DNA from: Nocardioidaceae bacterium
GTDB taxonomy: Bacteria > Actinomycetota > Actinomycetes > Propionibacteriales > Nocardioidaceae
Assembly: GCA_018672315.1 (NCBI GenBank)
Contig: CP076053.1
Span: 1,475,827-1,539,826 of the forward strand
DNA length: 64,000 nucleotides
Direction: 5' to 3'
A program made the position numbers and the translations under genes. Below, piece by piece: positions 41,706-50,222 of this stretch (its first letter is position 1; each line of letters starts with the position of its first letter). The notes under the pieces were generated by a model, which worked only from the letters and a program-made list of their open reading frames with translations, searched no databases and was not told where the DNA came from.

Positions 41706-42113
41706 ATGGCAGAGGTCCTCGTGGTCGTGCTCGCGCTGGTCGGGGCCGTCACCGGCGTCATCGCGCTCTTCGTCGCCCTGACGGCGGCCCGCCGCGGACG
41801 CGGGTGGCGCGCCGGTGAGTCCGAGGGCATCGACCTGGAGGGCATGCGCCTGGAGCTCGCGCACGTCAAGGCCGACGTCGCCGAGAGCCTCCGACAGCTC
41901 GCGGTGGTGCGCTACGACGCGTTCGGCGACACCGGCGGCGCACTGTCGTGGAGCCTCGCACTGCTCGACGACCGTGGCGACGGTGTCGTGCTGACCTCCA
42001 TCCACGGGCGCCAGGAGGTGCGGTCGTACGCCAAGTCGGTCACCGCCTGGGCCTCCGAGCAGCCCCTGTCGCCCGAGGAGACCGAGGCGATCGGCCTGGC
42101 GCGGCAGGAGTAG
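41706..42113 (+). CDS. DUF4446 membrane-anchored protein
   Basis: A 135-residue protein: one N-terminal helix (VLVVVLALVGAVTGVIALFVAL) and a cytoplasmic domain with VRYDAFGDTGGALSWSLALLDDRGDGVVLTSIHGRQEVRSYAKSV, which is the DUF4446 signature. Function unknown. It is often found near pheA and serS in actinobacteria, as here. Confidence 0.88.
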   Translation: MAEVLVVVLALVGAVTGVIALFVALTAARRGRGWRAGESEGIDLEGMRLELAHVKADVAESLRQLAVVRYDAFGDTGGALSWSLALLDDRGDGVVLTSIHGRQEVRSYAKSVTAWASEQPLSPEETEAIGLARQE

Positions 42114-42119
42114 GCGTCC

Positions 42120-42596
42120 GTGGCCGGCTCCGAGCCGGTACGGCGGCTCGCCCGCCGCTCGTGGGCGCGGCGTCTCGCCGTCGGCCTCGGACCGCTCGAC
42201 CGGCGGCTGGTGCGCGCCAGTCGCGGCCGTGTCTCCGTCGTGGAGCTCGCGGGACTCCCGCTGCTGCGGCTCCGGGTGCCGCGCCGTCGTGGTGGCGACG
42301 TCGAGGCGGTCGTGGTCGGGTGCCGCTACGGCGAGCAGTGGTTGATCGCCGGGGGCGACGACGGCCGACCGGTCGACCACCATCCCGTACGCCCGGCCTG
42401 GACGACCGCGCTGCGCTCCACCGACACGGCGTGCCTGGTGGTGCGGGGGCGCGAGGTGCCGGTGAGGGTGCAGCACGCGGACCCGGAGGAGCGGGAGCGC
42501 TGGTGGCCGCTGCTGGTGCGGGCGTGGCCGGCGTACGAGGACTGTGACCGCGAGGCCGCCGAGCAGTGGGACGTGTGGCTGCTGACGCCCCTCTGA
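42120..42596 (+). CDS. Deazaflavin (F420)-dependent nitroreductase-family protein
   Basis: A 158-residue split-barrel protein of the Ddn-like family. VSVVELAGLPLLRLRVPRRRGGDVEAVVVGCRYGEQWLIAGG, HHPVRPAWTTALRSTDTACLVVRGREVPVRVQHADPEERERWWPLLVRAWPAYEDC follows the family order (substrate-side strand, then the WPLL...YE segment). F420 dependence is from family knowledge only. The typical GRKSG motif is not conserved, so activity may be altered. Start is GTG. The 17-bp repeat arrays begin 12 bases after the stop. Confidence 0.7.
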   Translation: MAGSEPVRRLARRSWARRLAVGLGPLDRRLVRASRGRVSVVELAGLPLLRLRVPRRRGGDVEAVVVGCRYGEQWLIAGGDDGRPVDHHPVRPAWTTALRSTDTACLVVRGREVPVRVQHADPEERERWWPLLVRAWPAYEDCDREAAEQWDVWLLTPL

Positions 42597-42607
42597 CCCC
42601 AGTGGTC

Positions 42608-42692
42608 CCTCCCCTGAGGGGCCACTTTTCGCGAGGGGTCAGTTCTCGCGAGGGGTCAGTTCTCGCGAGGGGTCAGTTTCGGCGAGAGGTCG
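42608..42692 (-). repeat. 17-bp tandem repeat array, left (5 units)
   Basis: Five consecutive 17-base units (starting 42608, 42625, 42642, 42659, 42676). Read on the minus strand the unit is TGACCCCTCGCGAGAAC with variants; the two central copies are identical and the outermost is the most diverged. The unit is the same as in the right array but in opposite orientation. The period is not a multiple of three, arguing against coding. Confidence 0.9.
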
Positions 42693-42797
42693 ATGAGCGC
42701 GGGTGCTGTCCGCGGGGCGCTGACACCCGCGTACGCGTCGGCCTGCTCTTCGTCGATGGACTGGCATGGGTCGAGCGCCGCTGGGGTCCGTGGGAAG
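42693..42797. other. Spacer between opposing 17-bp arrays
   Basis: A non-repetitive stretch of 105 bases between the two arrays. No convincing gene or promoter is seen. In RNA form it would be the loop of a giant hairpin formed by the two arrays. Bases 42597-42934 are otherwise gene-free. Confidence 0.6.
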
Positions 42798-42933
42798 TGA
42801 CCTCTCACGAGAAACGACCTCTCGCCGGAAGTGACCTCTCGCCGGAAGTGACCTCTCGCGGAAAGTGACCTCTCGCGGAAAGTGACCTCTCGCGGAAAGT
42901 GACCCCTCGCGGGAAGTGACCTCTCGCGGGTCT
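42798..42933 (+). repeat. 17-bp tandem repeat array, right (8 units)
   Basis: Eight consecutive 17-base units starting every 17 bases from 42798 to 42917. Consensus is TGACCTCTCGCGGAAAG, with three exact neighbouring copies in the middle and drift (CCGG, ACGAG) toward the left. The array stops one base before the stop codon of the convergent PAP2-DagK gene. Units lack spacers, so this is not a CRISPR. Confidence 0.92.
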
Positions 42934-42934
42934 G

Positions 42935-44521
42935 TCAGCGGGGTGAGCGCACCAGCAGGCGTCCGTGCTCGACATCGGCGCGCAGCTCGCGTCCGGGGCC
43001 GATGGAGTCCCCGTCGAGCTGTCGCGGCGTCTCCGTCGAGGCGGTGACGACCACCGACCGGCAGGTGAAGCGGTTGACGACGTCGTCGGTGCGTTTGCCG
43101 CGGGTGAGCACCCGCCACACCACCCGCAGCCACGACAGGAACCGTCGGGGGTTGATGAGCACCACGTCGATCGTGCCGTCGTCGATCGCCGCGTCGGGCA
43201 GCAGCGGCATGCCGGCCTGCAGGTAGCCGACGTTCCCGATCACGACGGTGCGCGCCCGGTGCACGGTGGGCTGGCCGTCGTCGAGCGTGATCTCGAGGCG
43301 CACCGCGGGGAACATCAGGCTCTTCAGCCCCGACAGGATGTACGCGACCCAGCCGACCTTCGCCTTCACCTTCTCGTTGACGCCGTCCATCAGCTGGGCG
43401 TCCATACCCATACCGGCCATGACGAGGAAGTGCTGGCCGTCCTCGATGCCGTCCCCGCCGATGCGGACGAGGTCGATGGCGCGGTCCTGCCCGTGCAGGG
43501 CGACGTCGACCGCCGAGGGCAGAAACAGCGGCAGGTCGAGGTTGCGTGCCAGCAGGTTGCCGGTGCCGGCGGGCACGATGCCGACGGGCACACCGGTGCC
43601 GGCGAGCTCGGAGCACACGGCGCGTACGGTCCCGTCCCCGCCGCACACGATGACCAGCTCGGCGCCGTCCAGGGCGGCCTGCTCGGCCATCGACGCGCCG
43701 GGGTCCTCGACGGTCGTCTCGTACCACCGCGGCTCGTCCCAGCCGCCCTTGGCCGCCGCCCGGATCACCTCGCGCTTGAACTGCGAGACGGACTCGACCT
43801 TGATCGGGTTGAGCACCACCGCGAGCCGACGTCCCTGCAGGGGACCGCTCGGCGGCGCCTGGCGCTCGGTGGCCTGCGGCGCCGGGTCGTACGCCAGCAG
43901 CGCCGCCAGCACGATCGCGGACGCCAGCGCCCACCCGGCGACGACGTCGGAGATGACGTGAACACCGAGCAGCAGACGGTCCAGCCCCACCACGACCGCG
44001 ACCCCGAGCCACAGCGCGGTCAGCGCGCGACGCAACCCGCGACGGCGTACGAAGATCATCGTCAGCACGATCGCGACGCCGGCCCCGGCGCCCGTGCCGG
44101 TGGCGTGGCCCGAGGGGAAGGCGTTGCTCTCCAGCACCGTGATCGGGTCCGGGAACTCCGGGCGCTGCCGCGCGAACGCGAACTTCAGCGCGCTGACCGA
44201 GATCCAGGTCGCCGTCATCACCGCGGCCGTCCACCACGCCGCCCGGCGGTGGCCACGCGTCCACAGGGCGACGCTGGTGACGGTGGTCATCGCCGTCAGT
44301 CCGATGGTGCCGAAGACGGCTGAGACCACCAGCGCGGCGACGCGCAGCGAGTCGTGCTCGCGCGTCAGCTCGTACGGCAGCTCGCCGACGGCCTCGTCGA
44401 CCCGCGCCAGCGCCGCGACGTCGAGGAGCACCAGGGCGCCCAGCCCGACGAACACGGCGACCGCGGCCACCAACCAGAGCCCGAGTCTCGCCGTCGCGGA
44501 GGTCTGCCTCGGCTCGCTCAC
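42935..44521 (-). CDS. PAP2 phosphatase - diacylglycerol kinase fusion
   Basis: A 528-residue lipid-metabolism fusion. Residues 1-215 form a PAP2 membrane phosphatase with five or six helices and the three catalytic motifs K113...R120-P121 (KFAFARQRP), PSGHATG (136-142) and R182...H188...D192 ([12 protein letters not shown]). Residues 230-528 form a DagK/lipid-kinase catalytic domain with [20 protein letters not shown] (294-300) and [15 protein letters not shown]. One half could dephosphorylate what the other makes, such as phosphatidate, diacylglycerol or a polyprenyl phosphate. The GTG start at 44521 gives the natural N-terminus. Confidence 0.92.
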   Translation of the reverse strand: MSEPRQTSATARLGLWLVAAVAVFVGLGALVLLDVAALARVDEAVGELPYELTREHDSLRVAALVVSAVFGTIGLTAMTTVTSVALWTRGHRRAAWWTAAVMTATWISVSALKFAFARQRPEFPDPITVLESNAFPSGHATGTGAGAGVAIVLTMIFVRRRGLRRALTALWLGVAVVVGLDRLLLGVHVISDVVAGWALASAIVLAALLAYDPAPQATERQAPPSGPLQGRRLAVVLNPIKVESVSQFKREVIRAAAKGGWDEPRWYETTVEDPGASMAEQAALDGAELVIVCGGDGTVRAVCSELAGTGVPVGIVPAGTGNLLARNLDLPLFLPSAVDVALHGQDRAIDLVRIGGDGIEDGQHFLVMAGMGMDAQLMDGVNEKVKAKVGWVAYILSGLKSLMFPAVRLEITLDDGQPTVHRARTVVIGNVGYLQAGMPLLPDAAIDDGTIDVVLINPRRFLSWLRVVWRVLTRGKRTDDVVNRFTCRSVVVTASTETPRQLDGDSIGPGRELRADVEHGRLLVRSPR

Positions 44522-44581
44522 GGGGGCGAGTATGCCCGCCGGGTGGCGGGCGGTGTCACAGGCGCTGTCACCGGTGGCCTC

Positions 44582-44587
44582 TAGGCT
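44582..44587 (+). promoter_or_regulatory. -10 element of serS (leaderless)
   Basis: TAGGCT (TANNNT) is followed by 7 bases and then the GTG start at 44595; there is no ribosome-binding site. Confidence 0.55.
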
Positions 44588-44594
44588 GCCCGGT

Positions 44595-45875
44595 GTGATC
44601 GACCCCCAGCTGCTCCGCACCGATCCCGACCGCGTCCGCGCCGGCCAGCACAGGCGGGGGCTCTCCGACGACGTGGTCGACGCCGCGCTGGCCGCGGATT
44701 CCGAGCGTCGCACCGCCATCAGCGACTTCGAGCGGCTCCGCGCCGAGCAGAAGAGCCTCGGCAAGCAGATCCCGCAGGCCTCGGGCGAGGAGAAGCAGCA
44801 GCTGCTGGGGCGTACGAAGGAGCTCGCCGAGCAGGTCAAGACCGCACAGGCCGCGCAGACCCGCGCCGAGCAGGCGTGGCAGGCGGCGCTGGTGTCGATC
44901 CCCAACGTCGCCGACGAGGCACCGGCCGGCGGCGAGGAGGACTTCGTGGTGCTCGAGCACGTCGGGCAGCCGCGCGACTTCGAGGCCGAGGGCTTCACCC
45001 CGCGCGACCACGTCGAGCTCGGCCGCATGCTCGGCGCCATCGACCTCGAGCGCGGCGCGAAGGTGTCGGGCTCACGCTTCTACTACCTCACCGGCGTCGG
45101 CGCCGAGCTGGAGCTGGCGCTGGTGAACCTGGCGATGGCGCAGGCGCGCGAGTCCGGGTTCACCGCGATGATGACCCCTGCGCTGGTCAAGCCCCGCGCG
45201 ATGGAGGGCACCGGGTTCCTCGGCCAGGCGGCCGACGACGTCTACCGCATCGAGGGCGAGGACCTCTACCTCGTCGGCACCTCGGAGGTGCCGCTCGCCG
45301 CGTACCACTCCGACGAGATCCTCGACGTCGGCACGCTGCCGCGGCGCTACGCGGCGTTCAGCCCCTGCTTCCGCAAGGAGGCCGGGTCGCACGGCAAGGA
45401 CACCCGCGGCATCATCCGGGTGCACTGGTTCGACAAGGTCGAGATGTTCACCTACACCACCCTCGAGGAGGCGGACGCCGAGCACGAGCGCCTGTTGGGG
45501 TGGGAGAAGGAGTTCCTCGACAAGCTCGAGCTGGCCTACCGCGTCATCGACGTCGCCGCCGGCGACCTCGGGCTCTCGGCCAGGCGCAAGTTCGACTGCG
45601 AGGCGTGGATCCCCACCCAGGGCAGCTACCGCGAGCTCACCTCGACCTCGAACTGCACCGACTTCCAGGCCCGTCGCCTCGACGTGCGCGCGCGACCGAC
45701 CGGGGGTGGGGCGACCGCCCCGGTCGCAACGTTGAACGGCACGCTGTGCGCCATGACCCGCACCATCGTGGCGATCCTGGAGACCCATCAGCAGGCCGAC
45801 GGGTCCGTCCGGGTCCCGCAGGCGCTGCGCCCCTACCTGGGCGGGCGCGAGGTGCTGGAGCCGATCGGTGACTGA
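44595..45875 (+). CDS. serS: Seryl-tRNA synthetase
   Basis: A 426-residue class II synthetase charging tRNA-Ser. The N-terminal coiled-coil arm (about 30-110, [40 protein letters not shown]) contacts the long variable arm of the tRNA; the catalytic core has motif 2 [29 protein letters not shown] and motif 3 [17 protein letters not shown]. The TSEVPL serine-binding loop is present. Two tRNA-Ser genes lie about 6-8 kb downstream. Start is GTG with leaderless spacing. Confidence 0.97.
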   Translation: MIDPQLLRTDPDRVRAGQHRRGLSDDVVDAALAADSERRTAISDFERLRAEQKSLGKQIPQASGEEKQQLLGRTKELAEQVKTAQAAQTRAEQAWQAALVSIPNVADEAPAGGEEDFVVLEHVGQPRDFEAEGFTPRDHVELGRMLGAIDLERGAKVSGSRFYYLTGVGAELELALVNLAMAQARESGFTAMMTPALVKPRAMEGTGFLGQAADDVYRIEGEDLYLVGTSEVPLAAYHSDEILDVGTLPRRYAAFSPCFRKEAGSHGKDTRGIIRVHWFDKVEMFTYTTLEEADAEHERLLGWEKEFLDKLELAYRVIDVAAGDLGLSARRKFDCEAWIPTQGSYRELTSTSNCTDFQARRLDVRARPTGGGATAPVATLNGTLCAMTRTIVAILETHQQADGSVRVPQALRPYLGGREVLEPIGD

Positions 45876-46692
45876 CTGGAGCCCGCAGCTCGTCGTCTGC
45901 GACATCGACGGCACGCTGCTGCGGTGGACCGCTGATCCCGCGGACGCCGACGAGCAGGTGACGCCCCGCGTACGCGCCGCGCTCGACGCCGTCCGCGCCG
46001 CTGGGGTGCCCATCGTGCTGGCCTCGGGGCGCGCGGCGTACTCGATGGCGCAGATCGCTGACGACGCCGGTCTCACCGAGCAGCTCGACGAGCCGCTGTG
46101 GATGGTGGCGTCCAACGGTGCCGTCGTGTTCCGCCACCCGCCGGTGGAGGTGGTGCAGGAGGCCACGTTCGACGCCCGCGACGCGGTCGCCGAGGTCCTC
46201 CGGGAGCTGCCCGACGCGCTGGTCGCGGTCGAGGAGCACGGGGTGGGCTACCGGGTGAACAAGCCGTTCCCGGCCGGGGAGCTGAGCGGCGAGGAGATCG
46301 TCACCGACCTCGACGACATGGTCGCCGACGAGGTCAGCCGCGTGATCATCCGCGACCCGCAGTCCACGCCGGAGGTCTTCGCCGAGCTCGCCGACCGGTT
46401 GGGCCTGCAGGGCACCAACTACTTCATCGGGTGGACCGCCTGGCTCGACCTCGCCCCGGTGGGGGTCGACAAGTCCACCGCCCTGCAGCACGTGTGCGAC
46501 CAGCTCGGCGTCGACGCCTCCGACGTGCTCGCGCTCGGTGACGGCCGCAACGACCTGGAGATGCTGCGCTGGGCCGGCCGGGGTGTCGCGATGGGCCAGG
46601 CCGTCGACCTCGTGCACCAGGCCGCCGACTCGACCACCGCCACCGTCGACGAGGACGGCGCCGCGCACGAGCTCGAGCGCTGGTTCGGCTGA
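45868..46692 (+). CDS. HAD-superfamily (Cof-type) phosphatase
   Basis: A 274-residue HAD type IIB hydrolase: motif [10 protein letters not shown], motif II VLASGR, cap domain (about 85-190), the Lys of GVDKSTAL and motif [18 protein letters not shown]. Such enzymes dephosphorylate sugar phosphates or flavin intermediates. The GTG start overlaps the serS stop by 8 bases, so it is translated from the serS message. A second, related HAD gene follows immediately, suggesting tandem duplication and divergence. Confidence 0.92.
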   Translation: MTDWSPQLVVCDIDGTLLRWTADPADADEQVTPRVRAALDAVRAAGVPIVLASGRAAYSMAQIADDAGLTEQLDEPLWMVASNGAVVFRHPPVEVVQEATFDARDAVAEVLRELPDALVAVEEHGVGYRVNKPFPAGELSGEEIVTDLDDMVADEVSRVIIRDPQSTPEVFAELADRLGLQGTNYFIGWTAWLDLAPVGVDKSTALQHVCDQLGVDASDVLALGDGRNDLEMLRWAGRGVAMGQAVDLVHQAADSTTATVDEDGAAHELERWFG

Positions 46693-46728
46693 TTCTCAGG
46701 TGAAGGTCGCCACACCGCCGGGTACGTC

Positions 46729-47556
46729 ATGGTGGTGAACGCCCTGCCAGACACCTCCCGCGTCCGGCTGGTCGCCACCGATCTCGACGGCACCCTGCTC
46801 GACGGCGACGGGCTGATCAGCCCACGCACGGCGCGCGCGCTGCTCGATGCCGAGGCCGCCGGCATCACCGTGGTCTTCGTGACCGGCCGTCCGCTGCGCT
46901 GGATGGACGAGCTCTGGACCCACGTCGGTGACCACGGTCTCGCGATCTGCTCCAACGGCGGCGTGGTGTACGACGCCGCCGCCCACCGCGTCGTGCGGGC
47001 CCGACCGATCTCGACCTCGACCGTGCTCGACGTCGCCGCGCGCATCAGCGAGGTGGCGCCGGGCACGGCATACGCGCTGGAGAAGCTGCGCGGCGGCTAC
47101 GTCGAGCCGGGCTTCGCGCCCGGACGTCCCAAGCCCCCCGACGTACGCGTCGCCCCGCTGCGCGACCTGCTCGACGAGCCGCAGGGCGTGGTCGTGAAGC
47201 TGCTCGCCCTGGACGAGGGACGCGAGCCGGAGGAGTACTGGCGACTCGTGGAGGACGCCGTCGGCGACCGCGTGACGACGACGTGGTCCGCCTTCGGTCC
47301 CCTGGTCGAGATGAGCGGGGTCGGGGTCTCCAAGGCCAGCACGCTGGAACGGCTGTGCGCCTCACGCGGTATCGGCGCCTCGGAGGTGCTCGCGCTCGGG
47401 GACATGCCCAACGACCTGCCGATGCTCTCGTGGGCGGGGGTCTCCTACGCCATGGGCAACGCGCACCCCTCGGTGCGCGCGATGGCGGACCACGTCGCGC
47501 CGCACCACGCCCAGCACGGGGTGGCGCAGGTCATCGAGGAGCTGCTGGCGCGATGA
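46729..47556 (+). CDS. HAD-superfamily (Cof-type) phosphatase, second copy
   Basis: A 275-residue paralogue of the preceding gene: motif I VATDLDGTLLDGDG, motif II VFVTGRP, GVSKASTLERL and motif IV ALGDMPNDLPMLSWAG. It lies 36 bases downstream, and its stop overlaps the next start as ATGA. Cap-domain sequences differ, so substrates probably differ. Confidence 0.92.
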   Translation: MVVNALPDTSRVRLVATDLDGTLLDGDGLISPRTARALLDAEAAGITVVFVTGRPLRWMDELWTHVGDHGLAICSNGGVVYDAAAHRVVRARPISTSTVLDVAARISEVAPGTAYALEKLRGGYVEPGFAPGRPKPPDVRVAPLRDLLDEPQGVVVKLLALDEGREPEEYWRLVEDAVGDRVTTTWSAFGPLVEMSGVGVSKASTLERLCASRGIGASEVLALGDMPNDLPMLSWAGVSYAMGNAHPSVRAMADHVAPHHAQHGVAQVIEELLAR

Positions 47557-48182
47557 GCCGGTGGCTCGTGGGGCCGGCGGCGGTCACGCTGCTGCTCACG
47601 GCGTGCACGGCGTGCACGGCGTCCACAGGGGACAGGCCCGGGGAGCCGGCTGCGTCGACACCGGTCCCGTCGTCATCGGCACCCTCGACAGCTGCGTCGG
47701 CGCCGACGAGTCCGTCGCCGACCTCCGCGACGGGCGACGGTGGGGATCGGTCAGATGTCCTCCGGGTCTCCTTCGTCGGCGCGGAGCCGATCGGCCCGCA
47801 GGACGCAGCCGCGGTGGCCGCCGGCGAGGTGCCCGCAGCGCTGCGTGTGCTCGACGAGGACAGCGAGCCGGTGCTGCGGACGACACCGGACTGCCGGGCC
47901 GGCGCGCTGCGCACCGTCGAGGTGCCCGTACGCCGCAACGGGCTGCTGCGGCTGCGGGCGACGGCCCGGGTGGTCGCCACGCTCGCTGCGCGCGTCGGTG
48001 ACCAGGCGGCGGCGGCGGGTCCGCGCGACGTGGGGGTGCTGGCCCCGCGTACGGACCTCGCGGTGCTGCTCGTGCGGGACGCCGAGGGCGCGGTGCTCGC
48101 GCGCACGTCCGCCGAGCAGATCGACGAGCGCTGGTTCGTCGACGAGGTCGAGGTCTGTCAGCCGCGGAACAGCGACTCCTGA
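47553..48182 (+). CDS. Putative lipoprotein
   Basis: A 209-residue protein with a lipoprotein signal (MSRWLVGPAAVTLLLTACTAC, lipobox LLTAC with Cys18), a Ser/Thr/Pro-rich linker (about 25-65) and a C-terminal globular part (VLRVSFVGAEPIGPQDAAAV..., with TTPDCRAGALRTVEVPVRR and VEVCQPRNSDS, whose cysteines may pair). No family recognised. Translationally coupled to the second HAD gene, which implies a serS-HAD-HAD-lipoprotein operon. Confidence 0.75.
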   Translation: MSRWLVGPAAVTLLLTACTACTASTGDRPGEPAASTPVPSSSAPSTAASAPTSPSPTSATGDGGDRSDVLRVSFVGAEPIGPQDAAAVAAGEVPAALRVLDEDSEPVLRTTPDCRAGALRTVEVPVRRNGLLRLRATARVVATLAARVGDQAAAAGPRDVGVLAPRTDLAVLLVRDAEGAVLARTSAEQIDERWFVDEVEVCQPRNSDS

Positions 48183-48189
48183 GCGCTGC

Positions 48190-48795
48190 TCAGAGGTACA
48201 TCCCGCCGCCCTGGCCGTCGTCGTTCACGCCGCGGCCGGGCTGCTGCGGTCCGCCCATGCCGGGCATGCCCTGACCCGGCCCACCGGGGGCACCGGGGGC
48301 ACCGGGTCCTCCGCTGCCTCCGGGCAGGGCTCGGCGCATCTGCTCGAGCTGGGCGCGGGCGGCCATCTGCTGGGCGTACACCGCGGTCTGGATGCCGTGG
48401 AAGAGCCCCTCCAGCCATCCGACCAGCTGGGCCTGGGCGATGCGCAGCTCGGCGTCGCTTGGCGCGGAGGCCTCGGAGAACGGCGAGCTCATGCGTCGCA
48501 GCTCCTCGACCAGCTCGGGTGCCAGGCCGGCCTCGAGCTCCTCGATGGCGCTGTTGTGCACCTCGGCCAGTCGGGCCCTCGACGGCTCGTCGAGCGGCGC
48601 GGACTTCACCTCTTCCAGCAGCGTGCGGATCATCGACCCGATGCGCATGACCTTCGCCGGCTGCTCGACGAGGTCGGTGAGGTTCTTCTCGCCGTCCTCG
48701 CTGTCGTCGTCGCCGCCGGCGCGTCCCATCGACATCGTCGAGGGGTCGAGCACGACCACCTCGGGAGAGTCCTGCTGTTCGCTGTCCTCAGTCAC
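48190..48795 (-). CDS. bpa: Bacterial proteasome activator (Bpa/PafE)
   Basis: A 201-residue ATP-independent ring-forming activator that opens the actinobacterial 20S proteasome. The helical core (about 37-150: NLTDLVEQPAKVMRIGSMIRTLLEEVKSAPLDEPSRARLAEVHNSAIEELEAGL) matches the family and is followed by a Gly/Pro-rich tail ending GGGMYL. In mycobacteria the last residues GQYL dock into the proteasome; here the penultimate Tyr-Leu are kept. Its presence implies prcA/prcB elsewhere in the genome. Confidence 0.92.
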   Translation of the reverse strand: MTEDSEQQDSPEVVVLDPSTMSMGRAGGDDDSEDGEKNLTDLVEQPAKVMRIGSMIRTLLEEVKSAPLDEPSRARLAEVHNSAIEELEAGLAPELVEELRRMSSPFSEASAPSDAELRIAQAQLVGWLEGLFHGIQTAVYAQQMAARAQLEQMRRALPGGSGGPGAPGAPGGPGQGMPGMGGPQQPGRGVNDDGQGGGMYL

Positions 48796-48853
48796 CCCTC
48801 AAACCTAGGGGAGCAGTGATGACGACCGTCCGGGGCTGCGGCCCGGCCTTCCC

Positions 48854-48947
48854 GAACGCCCGCGTACGCGGGCATTCCGGTACTCCCGCGGGTCTGTGAG
48901 CCCGCGCAAGTCCTCGAACGCCCGCGTACGCGGGCGTTCAGGGGGAC
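48854..48947 (-). repeat. Two-hairpin dispersed repeat, copy A
   Basis: Hairpin 1 at 48854-48877 (ACGCCCGCG arms around TA, one mismatch) and hairpin 2 at 48916-48939, a perfect 24-bp palindrome, are separated by GAGCCCGCGCAAG (48898-48910); hairpin 2 is followed by AGGGGG. The same layout recurs at 59355-59448 with different but compensating stem bases. It lies in the 165-base gap between bpa and the quinone oxidoreductase gene, downstream of the latter. Confidence 0.8.
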
Positions 48948-48960
48948 GGAGCCCGAGGGC

Positions 48961-49938
48961 TCAGGGCTGCAGCAGCACCTTGCCGATGTGGCTGGACTCC
49001 TCGAGGATCTCGTGGGCTCGCGCGGCCTGGTCGAGCCCGAGGCGCTCGTGCACGTGCACGCGTACGGCGCCCGAGGTGATCATCGGCCAGACGTGCTCGA
49101 CGACCTGGGCGCAGATCTCGGCCTTCTCCGCCACCGGCCGGGCCCGCAGCGAGGTGGCGGCGACCGACGCGCGCTTGGTGAGCAGCGCCGCGAGGTTGAG
49201 CTCGGCCTTGGTCCCTCCCTGCATCCCGATGACCACCAGCCGGCCGCCGGTGGCCAGCGCCTTGACGTTGCGCTCGAGGTAGGAGGCCCCCATGACGTCG
49301 AGGACGACGTCGGCCCCGCGGCCGTCGGTGGCCTCCTTGACCTCCGCGACGAAGTCGGCGTCGCGGTAGTTGACGGCGACGTCGGCGCCGAGGTCGCGGC
49401 AGGTCTGACACTTCTCGGCCGACCCGCTGGTGGTGATGACGCGTACGCCGAGCGCCTTCGCCACCTGGATCGCCATGACACCGATGCCGCCGGTGCCGCC
49501 GTGCACGAGCAGCGTCTCACCCTCGCTGAGTCCCGCGACCATGACGAGGTTCGACCAGACCGTGCAGGCCACCTCGGGCACGGCGCCGGCGTCGGCGAGG
49601 TCGAGACCGTCCGGCACGGGCATGACCTGCTCGACCGGCACGGCGACCTTCTCGGCGTACCCGCCGCCGGCCAGCAGGGCGCAGACCTCGTCGCCCACGG
49701 CGTACGCGTCGACTCCCTCGCCGAGGGCGGCGACACGTCCGGAGCACTCCAGGCCCAGCACGTGGCTCGCGCCCGGGGGCGGCGGGTAGTTGCCCTGTCG
49801 CTGCAACAGGTCTGCACGGTTCACCGCGGTCGCGGTGACGTCGATGACGACCTCGCCGGGTCCGGCGACCGGGTCGTCGTGGTCGGACAGGACGAGGGCG
49901 TCGAGCCCTCCGGGCTCGGGGGCGGTGACTGCGCGCAT
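48961..49938 (-). CDS. NAD(P)H:quinone oxidoreductase (zinc-free MDR family)
   Basis: A 325-residue medium-chain reductase. MRAVTAPEPGGLDALVL is the standard N-terminus, VNRADLLQRQGNYPPPPGASHVLGLECSGRVAALGEGV identifies the quinone oxidoreductase (PIG3-like) branch, and LLVHGGTGGIGVMAIQVAKALGVRVI is the NADPH-binding site. No catalytic zinc ligands are present. A GTG three codons upstream (49947) is an alternative start. Confidence 0.92.
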   Translation of the reverse strand: MRAVTAPEPGGLDALVLSDHDDPVAGPGEVVIDVTATAVNRADLLQRQGNYPPPPGASHVLGLECSGRVAALGEGVDAYAVGDEVCALLAGGGYAEKVAVPVEQVMPVPDGLDLADAGAVPEVACTVWSNLVMVAGLSEGETLLVHGGTGGIGVMAIQVAKALGVRVITTSGSAEKCQTCRDLGADVAVNYRDADFVAEVKEATDGRGADVVLDVMGASYLERNVKALATGGRLVVIGMQGGTKAELNLAALLTKRASVAATSLRARPVAEKAEICAQVVEHVWPMITSGAVRVHVHERLGLDQAARAHEILEESSHIGKVLLQP

Positions 49939-49968
49939 GCCGGTCACTCTGCCACCGGCGGAGGCTGG

Positions 49969-50181
49969 TCAGTCCTGGTCGGGCTCGCCAGGCCGGTCGG
50001 GCTCGGCGGTCGGCTGCTGCGGCTCGGTCCCCGTACGCCCCGGCCGGCCGCTCGTGGGCTTCTGGTAGCCCTCCCACGGTTTGGAGGGACTCGACCCGAC
50101 CGAGCGGACAGCGGCGACGGCGGCCAGGCCGATGCCCGCGACGATGGCGAGCACGACGACGAGCGCGAGGATCGATCCCAT
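49969..50181 (-). CDS. Small membrane protein with hydrophilic tail
   Basis: A 70-residue protein: N-terminal helix (ILALVVVLAIVAGIGLAAVAAV) and a Pro/Gly/Gln-rich cytoplasmic tail containing SKPWEGYQKP. GGGAGCC precedes the ATG. Unrecognised. Confidence 0.6.
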   Translation of the reverse strand: MGSILALVVVLAIVAGIGLAAVAAVRSVGSSPSKPWEGYQKPTSGRPGRTGTEPQQPTAEPDRPGEPDQD

Positions 50182-50222
50182 GACGGCTCCCTCTTCTGCG
50201 GTCCGGCTGGACCGTGCTCAGG

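Noticed and set aside
42608-42933. CRISPR array
   Set aside because: The 17-bp units are contiguous with no unique spacers, occur in two opposing orientations, and no cas gene is nearby.
48854-48947. tRNA or known riboswitch
   Set aside because: Two hairpins and a linker do not give a cloverleaf or any riboswitch core I know; treated as a dispersed repeat.
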